Shown here in pieces: positions 1-6,623 of a DNA stretch of 9,647 nucleotides; position 1 is the first letter of the stretch; every line of letters begins with the position of its first letter. The translations under genes were made by a program, and so were the position numbers. Location: positions 1 to 9,647 of the forward strand of contig CAQLOA010000043.1 in NCBI GenBank assembly GCA_948829205.1, given 5' to 3'. Below the pieces are notes generated by a model, which made no database searches, was not told the DNA's origin, and saw only the letters and a list, made by a program, of their open reading frames with translations. Source of the DNA: an uncultured Eggerthellaceae bacterium. GTDB taxonomy: Bacteria; Actinomycetota; Coriobacteriia; Coriobacteriales; Eggerthellaceae.

Positions 1-560
1 GCCCAGACCGAGTGCTTGGGTTCGTGCACATAAAGGACCTCTATGGCCTCGCCCCTGACACGCCGATGAGCGACTGGAAGGTGCGCGAGCTGCCGCCCGT
101 GCCCGAGACGATGGCTATCGCGCGCGTCATAGACGTGCTGCAGGAGGCGCGCACCGAGATATGCCTGGTGGTAGACGAGCACGGCGGAACGGCCGGAATC
201 GTCACCTTAGCCGACGTGATGGAGCAGATCGTCGGACGCATAGACGACGAGTACCGCCACGACTCCGACGACGAGGTCATCCAGCTCCCCGACGGCACCA
301 TGGTCATAGACGGAAGCATGTCGATGGATGAGCTGGAGGAGCTGCTGGGCTTCGTCCCCGAGGATTCCGATAAGGTTGAGACGGCGGGCGGCCTGGTGCT
401 GATGCTGATGGACCGCATCCCCGAAGCCGGGGATTCCGTGCGCATGGAACACCGCACGGCGACCAAGATGGTCAGCGTGCTTCTGACGGTGCTGGAGATG
501 GACCGCTTCAGGGTGGACAAGATCGCCGTCGACATCACCGAGGAAAAGGTGGAGGAATAA
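1..560 (+). CDS. CorC/HlyC-family CBS-domain membrane protein, 3' end only
   Basis: The reading frame is open from the left edge (first full codon at position 3) to TAA at 558-560, giving 185 visible C-terminal residues. The GTG at 12 is internal, because the frame continues upstream and reads PDRVLGFVHIKDL, a normal mid-protein motif of this family. The visible part holds the end of a CBS pair, with the hallmark VDEHGGTAGIVTLADVMEQI (about nt 171-230). A C-terminal CorC_HlyC transporter-associated domain follows (about nt 280-535), including the DGSMSMDELEELLG stretch and a GDSVRME segment. Family members carry an N-terminal DUF21 membrane domain, missing here, and are linked to Mg2+/Co2+ efflux or Mg2+ homeostasis. 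CBS domains usually sense adenine nucleotides. purC begins 15 nt downstream, so co-transcription is likely. The family call is firm; the transported ion cannot be read from this fragment. Confidence 0.9.
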   Translation, partial: PDRVLGFVHIKDLYGLAPDTPMSDWKVRELPPVPETMAIARVIDVLQEARTEICLVVDEHGGTAGIVTLADVMEQIVGRIDDEYRHDSDDEVIQLPDGTMVIDGSMSMDELEELLGFVPEDSDKVETAGGLVLMLMDRIPEAGDSVRMEHRTATKMVSVLLTVLEMDRFRVDKIAVDITEEKVEE

Positions 561-563
561 GAG

Positions 564-570
564 AAGGGGA
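564..570 (+). promoter_or_regulatory. Ribosome binding site of purC
   Basis: AAGGGGA sits 5 nt before the ATG at 576 and fixes the purC start. Confidence 0.75.
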
Positions 571-575
571 TTCAC

Positions 576-1436
576 ATGCGTAAGCCTGACTACCAGGGCA
601 AGGTGCGCGACATCTATGACCTTGGCGACGAGCTGCTGCTGGTCGCAACCGACCGCATATCCGCGTTCGACTTCATACTTCCCGACGACATCCCGCACAA
701 GGGGCAGGTGCTCACGCAGCTTTCCGTGTTCTGGTTCAAGCTGCTGGAAGGCGTCGTCGACAACCATCTGATTTCCGCCGACGTGGCCGACCTGCCGGTC
801 GAGTTCGCCGACCAGGCCGACTACCTGCGCGGCCGTTTCATGCTCGTCCGCAAGGCCGAGATGTTCCCGGTTGAGTGCATCGTGCGCGGATATTTGGCAG
901 GAAGCGGCCTGGCCGAGTACGAGCGCAAGGGCACGGTCTGCGGCATAAGCCTGCCCGCGGGCCTCGTCAACTCCAGCAAGCTCCCCGAATCGATATTCAC
1001 CCCGTCCACCAAGGCCGAGATAGGCGACCATGACGAGAACATCAGCTTCGAGCGATGCGCCGAGATCATCGGGGTCGACGACGCGCAGGAGCTTGCGCGC
1101 ACGTCCAAGCACGTATATGACACCGCCGCAGACTACGCCCGCGAGCGCGGGATAATCATCGCCGACACGAAGTTCGAATTCGGCAAGGTGGACGGTCGCA
1201 CGGTGCTCGGCGACGAGGTGCTCACGCCCGATTCCTCCAGGTTCTGGTCGGCGGACGACTACGAGCCTGGCCGCAGCCAGGCGTCGTTCGACAAGCAGTT
1301 CGTGCGGGACTGGCTGTCCGCCAACTGGGACAAGAAGGGAACGCCGCCCCATCTTCCCGCAGACGTCATAGAGCGCACCAGCGAGAAGTACCTCCAGGCA
1401 TACGAATTCATCACCGGAAGCCCGCTTTCGGTCTAG
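576..1436 (+). CDS. purC: Phosphoribosylaminoimidazole-succinocarboxamide synthase (SAICAR synthetase)
   Basis: This cytosolic enzyme of de novo purine synthesis joins CAIR and aspartate, using ATP, to give SAICAR. The 286-residue product is complete. It opens with GKVRDIYDL (residues 8-16) and ATDRISAFD (24-32), the nucleotide-binding start of the family. Both family signatures are present: FPVECIVRGYLAGS (97-110) and IIADTKFEFG (194-203), with D197, K199 and E201. The length and the TQLSVFWFKLL segment (47-57) match the longer yeast Ade1-like form rather than the roughly 237-residue E. coli form. The ATG at 576 is supported by AAGGGGA at 564-570, 5 nt upstream. The gene lies 15 nt after the CorC-like gene and 51 nt before the next ORF, so it probably shares the CorC transcript. 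purL, another step of the same pathway, lies one gene downstream. Confidence 0.97.
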   Translation: MRKPDYQGKVRDIYDLGDELLLVATDRISAFDFILPDDIPHKGQVLTQLSVFWFKLLEGVVDNHLISADVADLPVEFADQADYLRGRFMLVRKAEMFPVECIVRGYLAGSGLAEYERKGTVCGISLPAGLVNSSKLPESIFTPSTKAEIGDHDENISFERCAEIIGVDDAQELARTSKHVYDTAADYARERGIIIADTKFEFGKVDGRTVLGDEVLTPDSSRFWSADDYEPGRSQASFDKQFVRDWLSANWDKKGTPPHLPADVIERTSEKYLQAYEFITGSPLSV

Positions 1437-1442
1437 CCTCCG

Positions 1443-1451
1443 TGATAAACT
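1443..1451 (+). promoter_or_regulatory. Possible extended -10 promoter for the membrane-protein gene
   Basis: TGATAAACT fits an extended -10 (TG, one base, then TAAACT) just after the purC stop. It lies 36 nt before the TTG start at 1488. No good -35 is visible at the expected distance, around 1423-1428. If active, it would start a transcript for the membrane-protein gene, and perhaps purL, independently of purC. This is a motif match only. Confidence 0.3.
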
Positions 1452-1474
1452 GGAGCGCGTTCGAAACCACCGAC

Positions 1475-1480
1475 TAGGAG
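1475..1480 (+). promoter_or_regulatory. Ribosome binding site that selects a TTG start
   Basis: TAGGAG lies 7 nt before TTG at 1488. The next in-frame ATG, at 1506, is 25 nt away, too far for this site, so TTG is the preferred start. Confidence 0.65.
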
Positions 1481-1487
1481 CATTGCA

Positions 1488-2150
1488 TTGAGCCAGCGAA
1501 ACCCGATGAACGAGCGGTACCAGACCGACAAGCACCAAGGCACCACGCGCAAGAGTGCTGCTTCGGCGAAGCCCAAGTCGAAGGCTGCGGCGTCGGTCAC
1601 GTACAGCTCTCCGAAGAAGGACCCCAAGGCCAAGAAGGCCGAGCTCAAGGCGCAGCGCAGGGCCGAGTCCGAGAAGCAGCGCGAGATCGACCGCAAGTAC
1701 AGCACGCCCGACACCGAGCGCTACAAGAAGCTGCGCCGCATATTCTGGGCCACGATGGTGGGTGCCATAGTGTGCGTGGTGGCCTCGTGGCTGCTGCGCG
1801 GAGTGCAGCCCGAATGGCTCGCCATGGCGGCTCTGATACTCGCCTACGTGCTCATCATATTCGCCTTCTACATCGACCTTTCGAAGGTGCGCAAGGAAAG
1901 GCGCGCATACCAGGCCCGGATGATGGCCAAGGAGGCCGCCGAGCTGAAGGAACGCGAGAAGGCCGAGCGCGCCGCCCGTGCCGCCCAGCCCAAGAAGAAG
2001 GGCGCCGCGAACGCGAAGGCGGCAGCCTCCAAGGAGCAGGCCGCTTCCGACGAAGCTTCCGAGGAAGCGTCCGGCGGACAGGCCGCGGAACCCGCGTCCA
2101 AGAAGAAGTTCGGCTTCCTTTCCCGCAAGAAGGAAGCCGAAGCATCCTAG
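1488..2150 (+). CDS. Unrecognised Lys/Ala-rich protein with two membrane segments
   Basis: I do not recognise this 220-residue protein. Residues 1-84 are hydrophilic and rich in Lys, Ala and Ser, with a highly charged helical stretch (about 45-70) ending in YSTPDTERYKKLRR. Two hydrophobic segments follow, about 85-103 and 110-128, joined by a very short loop (LRGVQPEW). They suggest a membrane hairpin with both tails in the cytoplasm, consistent with the positive charges at both ends. Residues 130-170 look like a charged helix or coiled coil. The tail (170-220) is low-complexity Ala/Lys/Glu and ends with KKKFGFLSRKK. Translation starts at TTG 1488, chosen for TAGGAG 7 nt upstream; ATG 1506 is the alternative and would remove six residues. 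It lies between purC and purL with 51 and 99 nt gaps, but nothing in it looks enzymatic. A role in purine synthesis is not supported by its sequence. Confidence 0.8.
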   Translation: MSQRNPMNERYQTDKHQGTTRKSAASAKPKSKAAASVTYSSPKKDPKAKKAELKAQRRAESEKQREIDRKYSTPDTERYKKLRRIFWATMVGAIVCVVASWLLRGVQPEWLAMAALILAYVLIIFAFYIDLSKVRKERRAYQARMMAKEAAELKEREKAERAARAAQPKKKGAANAKAAASKEQAASDEASEEASGGQAAEPASKKKFGFLSRKKEAEAS

Positions 2151-2178
2151 CGGGCGTGTTGCCGCACCGGTCGGCGCG

Positions 2179-2201
2179 CGATGCGCGATGCGTCCGATGC
2201 G
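2179..2201 (+). repeat. Three copies of the heptamer CGATGCG upstream of purL
   Basis: CGATGCG occurs at 2179-2185, 2186-2192 and 2195-2201. The first two are tandem and the third follows after two bases (TC). They lie in the 99-nt gap (2151-2249) between the membrane-protein gene and purL. The last copy overlaps a small TCCG/CGGA hairpin (2193-2203). I see no convincing promoter or purine riboswitch in this gap. The repeats could be a binding site or chance in GC-rich DNA. Confidence 0.4.
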
Positions 2202-2239
2202 GAAACTCCTCGCAGAGTGCCAGCAAGGAACCGACCTTC

Positions 2240-2244
2240 AGGAG
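2240..2244 (+). promoter_or_regulatory. Ribosome binding site that selects the purL start
   Basis: AGGAG lies 5 nt before ATG 2250. This supports that start over the ATG at 2181, which would add 23 residues unlike anything in PurL. Confidence 0.75.
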
Positions 2245-2249
2245 TGAAC

Positions 2250-5200
2250 ATGGTCAAGCGCGTCTATGTCGAGAAGAAGCCCGGGTTCGACGTCGAAGCT
2301 CAGCAGCTTTTTGCTGAGCTTCGCGACATTCTGGGGGTTGATGGGCTGGAAGGCGTCCGCGTCATCAGGCGCTACGACGTCGAAGGCATATCCGATGAGC
2401 TGTTCGAGGAGTCGGTGTCCAGCGTGTTCAGCGAGCCTGCCGTCGACGAGATCGCCTACGAGTTGCCCGTTCCTGCGGACTCGAAAGTGTTCGCGGTGGA
2501 ATACCTTCCGGGGCAGTTCGACCAGCGGGCCGAGTCAGCCAGCGAATGCATCCAGCTGATATCTCAGGGCGAGCGCCCTGCTGTGCGCAGCGCAAACGTC
2601 TACGTGCTGCAGGGCGACGTCGATGCCGCCAAGGTCGATTCCGTGAAGGGCTACGTGATCAACCCCGTCGAGGCGCGCGAGGCCGACCTGGCCGAGGTGG
2701 ACACGTTGCAGCAGCAGTTCCCCGAGCCTGCGCCGGTCGAGGTGCTCGACGGCTTCCTTTCGCTCGATGACGCCGGGCTCGCGCAGTTCGTCGACGACCG
2801 CGGGCTTGCCATGGACCTTGGCGACATCCGGTTCTGCCAGCGCTACTTCGCTGAAGAGGGCAGGCCTCCCACGATCACCGAGATCAGGATGATCGACACC
2901 TACTGGTCGGACCACTGCCGCCACACCACCTTCGGCACCGTGCTCGACGACGTGCGCATCGCCGACGCGAACGTGCAGCGCGCGTTCGACAAGTACCTGG
3001 AGATGCGCAGCGAGCTCGGGCGCGAAGAGAAGCCCGTGTGCCTGATGGACATGGGCACCATAGGGGCGAAATGGCTGAAGAGCCGCGGAATCCTCACCGG
3101 ATTGGACGAGTCGGAGGAGATAAACGCCTGCACCGTCAGGTGCAAGGTGGACGTGCGCGGGGAGCAGCAGGACTGGCTTTACCTGTTCAAGAACGAGACG
3201 CACAACCATCCCACGGAAATCGAGCCGTTCGGTGGCGCGGCCACATGCGTGGGCGGCGCCATCCGCGACCCGTTGTCGGGGCGGGCCTACGTCTATCAGG
3301 CCATGCGCATAACCGGCGCGGCCGACCCCACGGTGCCTGTCGCGGACACGATCCCCGGCAAGCTTCCGCAACGCAAGCTGGTAACGACGGCGGCGCAGGG
3401 CTATTCGTCCTACGGCAACCAGATCGGGCTGGCCACCGGACAGGTGCATGAGATCTACCACCCGGGCTACGCCGCCAAGCGCATGGAGATAGGCGCCGTG
3501 GTGGGAGCGACCCCTGCAAGCGACGTGAGGCGCGAGACGCCTGCGCCAGGCGACGTGGTGGTGCTTCTGGGCGGCCGCACGGGGCGCGACGGCATAGGCG
3601 GTGCCACAGGTTCGTCCAAGGCGCACAGCACGAGCTCCATCGAGACGTGCGGCGCCGAGGTGCAGAAGGGCAACCCGCCCGTCGAGCGCAAAATACAGCG
3701 CCTTTTCCGCAACTCCGAGGCCTGCCGGATGATCAAGCGATGCAACGACTTCGGCGCCGGCGGCGTGTCGGTGGCCATCGGGGAGCTGGCCGACGGCCTG
3801 GACGTCTACCTGGACAAGGTTCCCAAGAAGTACGAAGGGCTTGACGGCACCGAGCTTGCCATATCGGAATCGCAGGAGCGCATGGCCGTGGCGCTTTCCG
3901 TCGACGACGTGGACGACTTCATGGCGCTGGCCCGCGCCGAGAACCTGGAGGCCACGCCCGTTGCGGTGGTTTCGGCAGACCCGCGCGTGCGCATGCATTG
4001 GCGCGGCGACACGATAGTGGACGTCAGCCGAGAGTTCCTCGCCAGCAACGGTGCGTCCAAGCAGGCCTCCGTCGAGGTGCCCAGCCCGCAGGACGAAAGC
4101 TTCGCGGAATGCGCGCTCGACCGCGCCTTCGAGGCATGCGACGACCTGGTGAACCCCATGGTAGAGGCGGTGTGCCGCAACGGTTCCATGGAAGAGACCC
4201 TGTGTGCGCTGATGTCCGACATGAACCGGGCCTCCAACAAGGGGCTCGTGGAGCGCTTCGACTCGACCATCGGCGCAGCCACGGTGCTGATGCCGTTCGG
4301 CGGCGCGACGCAGCTGACTCCGGCCCTGGCCATGGTGTCGAAGCTGCCGGTGCTAGGCGGGCAGACCACCACGGTCTCGGGCCTGTCGTGGGGCTTCAAC
4401 CCCTACCTGAGCGACTACGACCCGTTCGCAGGCTCCTACATGGCGGTGCTGGACTCGATTGCCAAGCTGGTGGCCACAGGCTTCGAGCGCAGGAACATGT
4501 ACCTTACCTTCCAGGAATACTTCGAGAAGCTGCGCGACGATCCGAAGCGCTGGGGCAAGCCGGTGTCGGCGGTGCTTGGTGCGCTCATGGCGCAGGTCGA
4601 CTTCGGCGTGGGCGCCATCGGCGGCAAGGATTCCATGTCCGGCAGCTTCGAGGACCTAGACGTTCCTCCTACGCTGGTGTCGTTCGCAACCGCCGTGGGA
4701 GACATAGACCGCGTGACCTCCCCCGAACTCAAGGAGGCAGGCCACGAGCTTCTGTGGGTGTGCTTCGACGAGCCGACGCCTGCGAGCGTGTGCGCCGCGT
4801 TCGACGCCGTGGAATTCCTGATCGGGAAGGGCTGCGTCGCGGCCTGCTCGACAGGCGGATACAGCGGGCTTGGCGAGACGTTGTTCAAGATGGCTGTGGG
4901 CAACCGCCTGGGCGTCGACCTTGACGGGGACGTCGGGTTCAGCGACCTGTTCGAGGAGGCTTACGGCACCTTCGTCGTCGAGCTGGCCGACGGGTTCGAC
5001 GTGGCCTCGGCTATCGAGATGCTTGGCGGCGCCGGCATGCTGGAAGGCGTCGACGCGCTGCGCCTGGGCACCGTGGTTCCCAGCTACCTGCTGATAGACT
5101 TCGAGCAGACGGCCGACCTTGCCGTGGTGCAGGAGGCGTGGGAGTCCGGCATGGAGGGGGTCTTCCCGTACCGCACTCCTGCCGACGAGAAGGCGGCGCT

Positions 5201-6065
5201 CGAAGAGGTTCCGGCCGTCACGTACACGGCGGGGCCCGTCATCCGTTACGCGGGTCAGCCCGTCGCGCGCCCGCAGGTGGTCATACCGGTGTTCCCCGGG
5301 ACCAACTGCGAGTACGACACCCTGGCCGCATTCAAGCGCGCCGGCGCCGACGTCACCGTGCAGGTGATCAACAACCTTTCGCCCTGCGCGGTCGCCGACA
5401 GCACGCGCGACCTGGTGCGCAACATCCGCGAGGCGCAGATAGTCATGCTGCCGGGCGGCTTCTCGGGCGGCGACGAGCCCGATGGCTCGGCCAAGTTCAT
5501 AGCGTCGTTCTTCCGTTCGCCCGAGGTTGCCGAAGCCGTGCGCGAGCTGCTTCAGAAGCGCGACGGGCTGATGCTGGGCATCTGCAACGGCTTCCAGGCG
5601 CTGGTGAAGCTTGGCCTCGTGCCCTACGGAGACATCGTGCCGGCCGACCAATGCGAGGCAACGCTGACGTTCAACACGATAGGCCGCCACCAAAGCAAGC
5701 TGGTGGACACTCGCACGGCGTCGAACCTGTCGCCCTGGATGGCGGAATGCGAGCCGGGCAGCATCCACACGGTGGCCGTCAGCCACGGCGAAGGCCGCTT
5801 CGTTGCGCCGGCTGCGCTGATCGATCAGATGGTCGAGCGCGGCCAGGTCGCCACGCAATACGTCGATGCGCAGGGGAAGCCCAGCATGGACCTGCTTTAC
5901 AACCCGAACGGATCGGTGCTGGCCATCGAGGGCATAACCAGCCCCGACGGACGCATCCTCGGAAAGATGGGCCATAGCGAGCGCGCCGGAGAAGGCCTGT
6001 ACAAGAACGTCCCCGGCAACCTGTACCAGCCCATCTTCGAAGCCGGAGTGAAGTACTTCCTGTGA
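2250..6065 (+). CDS. purL: Phosphoribosylformylglycinamidine synthase, single-chain (synthetase plus glutaminase)
   Basis: The enzyme converts FGAR, glutamine and ATP to FGAM, the fourth step of de novo IMP synthesis. The 1271-residue product is a complete fusion of the parts that other bacteria encode as purS, purL and purQ. The N-terminus (1-150) carries KRVYVEKKPGFDVEA and LPGQFDQRAES, which resemble the streptococcal/clostridial clade of fused enzymes rather than the E. coli clade. The linker and synthetase follow: IDTYWSDHCRHTTF at 215-228, NETHNHPTEI at 315-324, then a second half with GGKDSMSG at 791-798. The glutaminase domain spans about 1008-1271, with FPGTNCE near 1015-1021, nucleophile C1112 in GICNGFQ, and H1242 and E1244 in MGHSER completing the triad. 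No key residue appears missing. ATG 2250 is chosen for AGGAG 5 nt upstream and the family-like N-terminus MVKRVYVEKK. A strong hairpin lies early in the gene. Confidence 0.97.
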   Translation: MVKRVYVEKKPGFDVEAQQLFAELRDILGVDGLEGVRVIRRYDVEGISDELFEESVSSVFSEPAVDEIAYELPVPADSKVFAVEYLPGQFDQRAESASECIQLISQGERPAVRSANVYVLQGDVDAAKVDSVKGYVINPVEAREADLAEVDTLQQQFPEPAPVEVLDGFLSLDDAGLAQFVDDRGLAMDLGDIRFCQRYFAEEGRPPTITEIRMIDTYWSDHCRHTTFGTVLDDVRIADANVQRAFDKYLEMRSELGREEKPVCLMDMGTIGAKWLKSRGILTGLDESEEINACTVRCKVDVRGEQQDWLYLFKNETHNHPTEIEPFGGAATCVGGAIRDPLSGRAYVYQAMRITGAADPTVPVADTIPGKLPQRKLVTTAAQGYSSYGNQIGLATGQVHEIYHPGYAAKRMEIGAVVGATPASDVRRETPAPGDVVVLLGGRTGRDGIGGATGSSKAHSTSSIETCGAEVQKGNPPVERKIQRLFRNSEACRMIKRCNDFGAGGVSVAIGELADGLDVYLDKVPKKYEGLDGTELAISESQERMAVALSVDDVDDFMALARAENLEATPVAVVSADPRVRMHWRGDTIVDVSREFLASNGASKQASVEVPSPQDESFAECALDRAFEACDDLVNPMVEAVCRNGSMEETLCALMSDMNRASNKGLVERFDSTIGAATVLMPFGGATQLTPALAMVSKLPVLGGQTTTVSGLSWGFNPYLSDYDPFAGSYMAVLDSIAKLVATGFERRNMYLTFQEYFEKLRDDPKRWGKPVSAVLGALMAQVDFGVGAIGGKDSMSGSFEDLDVPPTLVSFATAVGDIDRVTSPELKEAGHELLWVCFDEPTPASVCAAFDAVEFLIGKGCVAACSTGGYSGLGETLFKMAVGNRLGVDLDGDVGFSDLFEEAYGTFVVELADGFDVASAIEMLGGAGMLEGVDALRLGTVVPSYLLIDFEQTADLAVVQEAWESGMEGVFPYRTPADEKAALEEVPAVTYTAGPVIRYAGQPVARPQVVIPVFPGTNCEYDTLAAFKRAGADVTVQVINNLSPCAVADSTRDLVRNIREAQIVMLPGGFSGGDEPDGSAKFIASFFRSPEVAEAVRELLQKRDGLMLGICNGFQALVKLGLVPYGDIVPADQCEATLTFNTIGRHQSKLVDTRTASNLSPWMAECEPGSIHTVAVSHGEGRFVAPAALIDQMVERGQVATQYVDAQGKPSMDLLYNPNGSVLAIEGITSPDGRILGKMGHSERAGEGLYKNVPGNLYQPIFEAGVKYFL
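2294..2323 (+). repeat. Perfect 12-bp inverted repeat inside the purL 5' end
   Basis: CGAAGCTCAGCA (2294-2305) and TGCTGAGCTTCG (2312-2323) are exact reverse complements separated by the 6-nt loop GCTTTT. The RNA hairpin would begin 44 nt after the purL ATG, covering about codons 15-25 (encoding VEAQQLFAELR). No T-run follows, so it is not a standard intrinsic terminator. It could slow early elongation or affect mRNA stability. The structure is certain at sequence level; a function is not. Confidence 0.7.
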
Positions 6066-6077
6066 TGATGCTGCGGC

Positions 6078-6114
6078 TGCGCGTGCCATTGGAACACATC
6101 TAACGTCACGCGCA
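6078..6114 (+). repeat. 8-bp inverted repeat between purL and ybaK
   Basis: TGCGCGTG (6078-6085) and CACGCGCA (6107-6114) are exact reverse complements with a 21-nt spacer, in the 63-nt gap between the purL stop and the ybaK start. No T-run follows, so a classic terminator is unlikely. The 3' arm lies just before the weak ybaK ribosome site. It may be a weak hairpin affecting ybaK expression, or chance. Confidence 0.35.
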
Positions 6115-6128
6115 CGAAAGACGCCCAT

Positions 6129-6617
6129 ATGGCCAAGAAGGCGAAAGAGAGCAAGACGAACGCCATCCGCGAGGTGGAGGCGGCAGGCGTTCCGTGCGAG
6201 GTGCGCACCTTCGAATGCGAAGGCGCGCCGTCGGGCGTGGAAGTGGCGGACATGCTGGGCCTCGACGCCGACCGCGTGTTCAAGACGCTGGTGACGGTGG
6301 GGAAGTCGGGCGAGCACTACGTGTTCATGGTGCCCGTGGCCGAAGAGCTTGACCTGAAGCGCGCGGCGAAGGCGGTGGGCGAGAAGGCCGTGGAGATGAT
6401 CAAGTCGCGCGAGCTGCTGCCGCTGACCGGCTACGTGCATGGGGGATGTTCGCCCATCGGCATGAAGAAGCAGTTCCCGACCGTGGCCGACGAGACGGCG
6501 CAGCTGTTCGACACCATCTGCTTTTCGGGCGGCCGCATCGGATGCCAGCTGGAGATGTCGCCCGGCGACCTTGTCAAGCTGGTTCCTTTAAAGTTCGCCG
6601 ACATAACCGTGCGCTAA
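6129..6617 (+). CDS. ybaK: YbaK/EbsC-type Cys-tRNA(Pro) deacylase
   Basis: Members of this family hydrolyse Cys-tRNA(Pro) made by mistake by prolyl-tRNA synthetase, acting in trans as an editing factor. The 162-residue product is the usual length for a stand-alone family protein. The N-terminus (KTNAIREVEAAGVPCEVRTF) matches the family start. VFKTLV contains the conserved lysine, K52, of the active site. GYVHGGCSPIG at 101-111 is the family loop, usually written GYxxGGxSP. FSGGRIGCQLEM (about 132-143) and the LVKL segment near the end are also typical. ATG 6129 has only a weak upstream GAAAG (6116-6120, 8 nt away), suggesting modest translation. The gene follows purL by 63 nt in the same direction and may be its distal operon member, although an inverted repeat lies between. 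It converges on the serpin gene with 6 bp between stops. Confidence 0.93.
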   Translation: MAKKAKESKTNAIREVEAAGVPCEVRTFECEGAPSGVEVADMLGLDADRVFKTLVTVGKSGEHYVFMVPVAEELDLKRAAKAVGEKAVEMIKSRELLPLTGYVHGGCSPIGMKKQFPTVADETAQLFDTICFSGGRIGCQLEMSPGDLVKLVPLKFADITVR

Positions 6618-6623
6618 GGCGCG

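Noticed and set aside
2181..2249. ATG at 2181 as an earlier purL start adding 23 residues
   Set aside because: The extra residues do not resemble PurL, no ribosome site precedes 2181, and AGGAG with correct spacing plus a family-like N-terminus supports 2250.
2151..2249. Purine (guanine or PRPP) riboswitch upstream of purL
   Set aside because: The gap is 99 nt and lacks recognisable conserved core elements or a terminator; only short stems and a heptamer repeat are seen.
4656..6440. 594-codon open frame on the minus strand opposite purL and ybaK
   Set aside because: It lies opposite well-recognised genes, shows no known motif, and is rich in His, Arg and Leu as expected from the complement of GC-rich codons. 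Similar shadows at 2535-3998, 207-1538 and 6574-7854 are rejected for the same reason.
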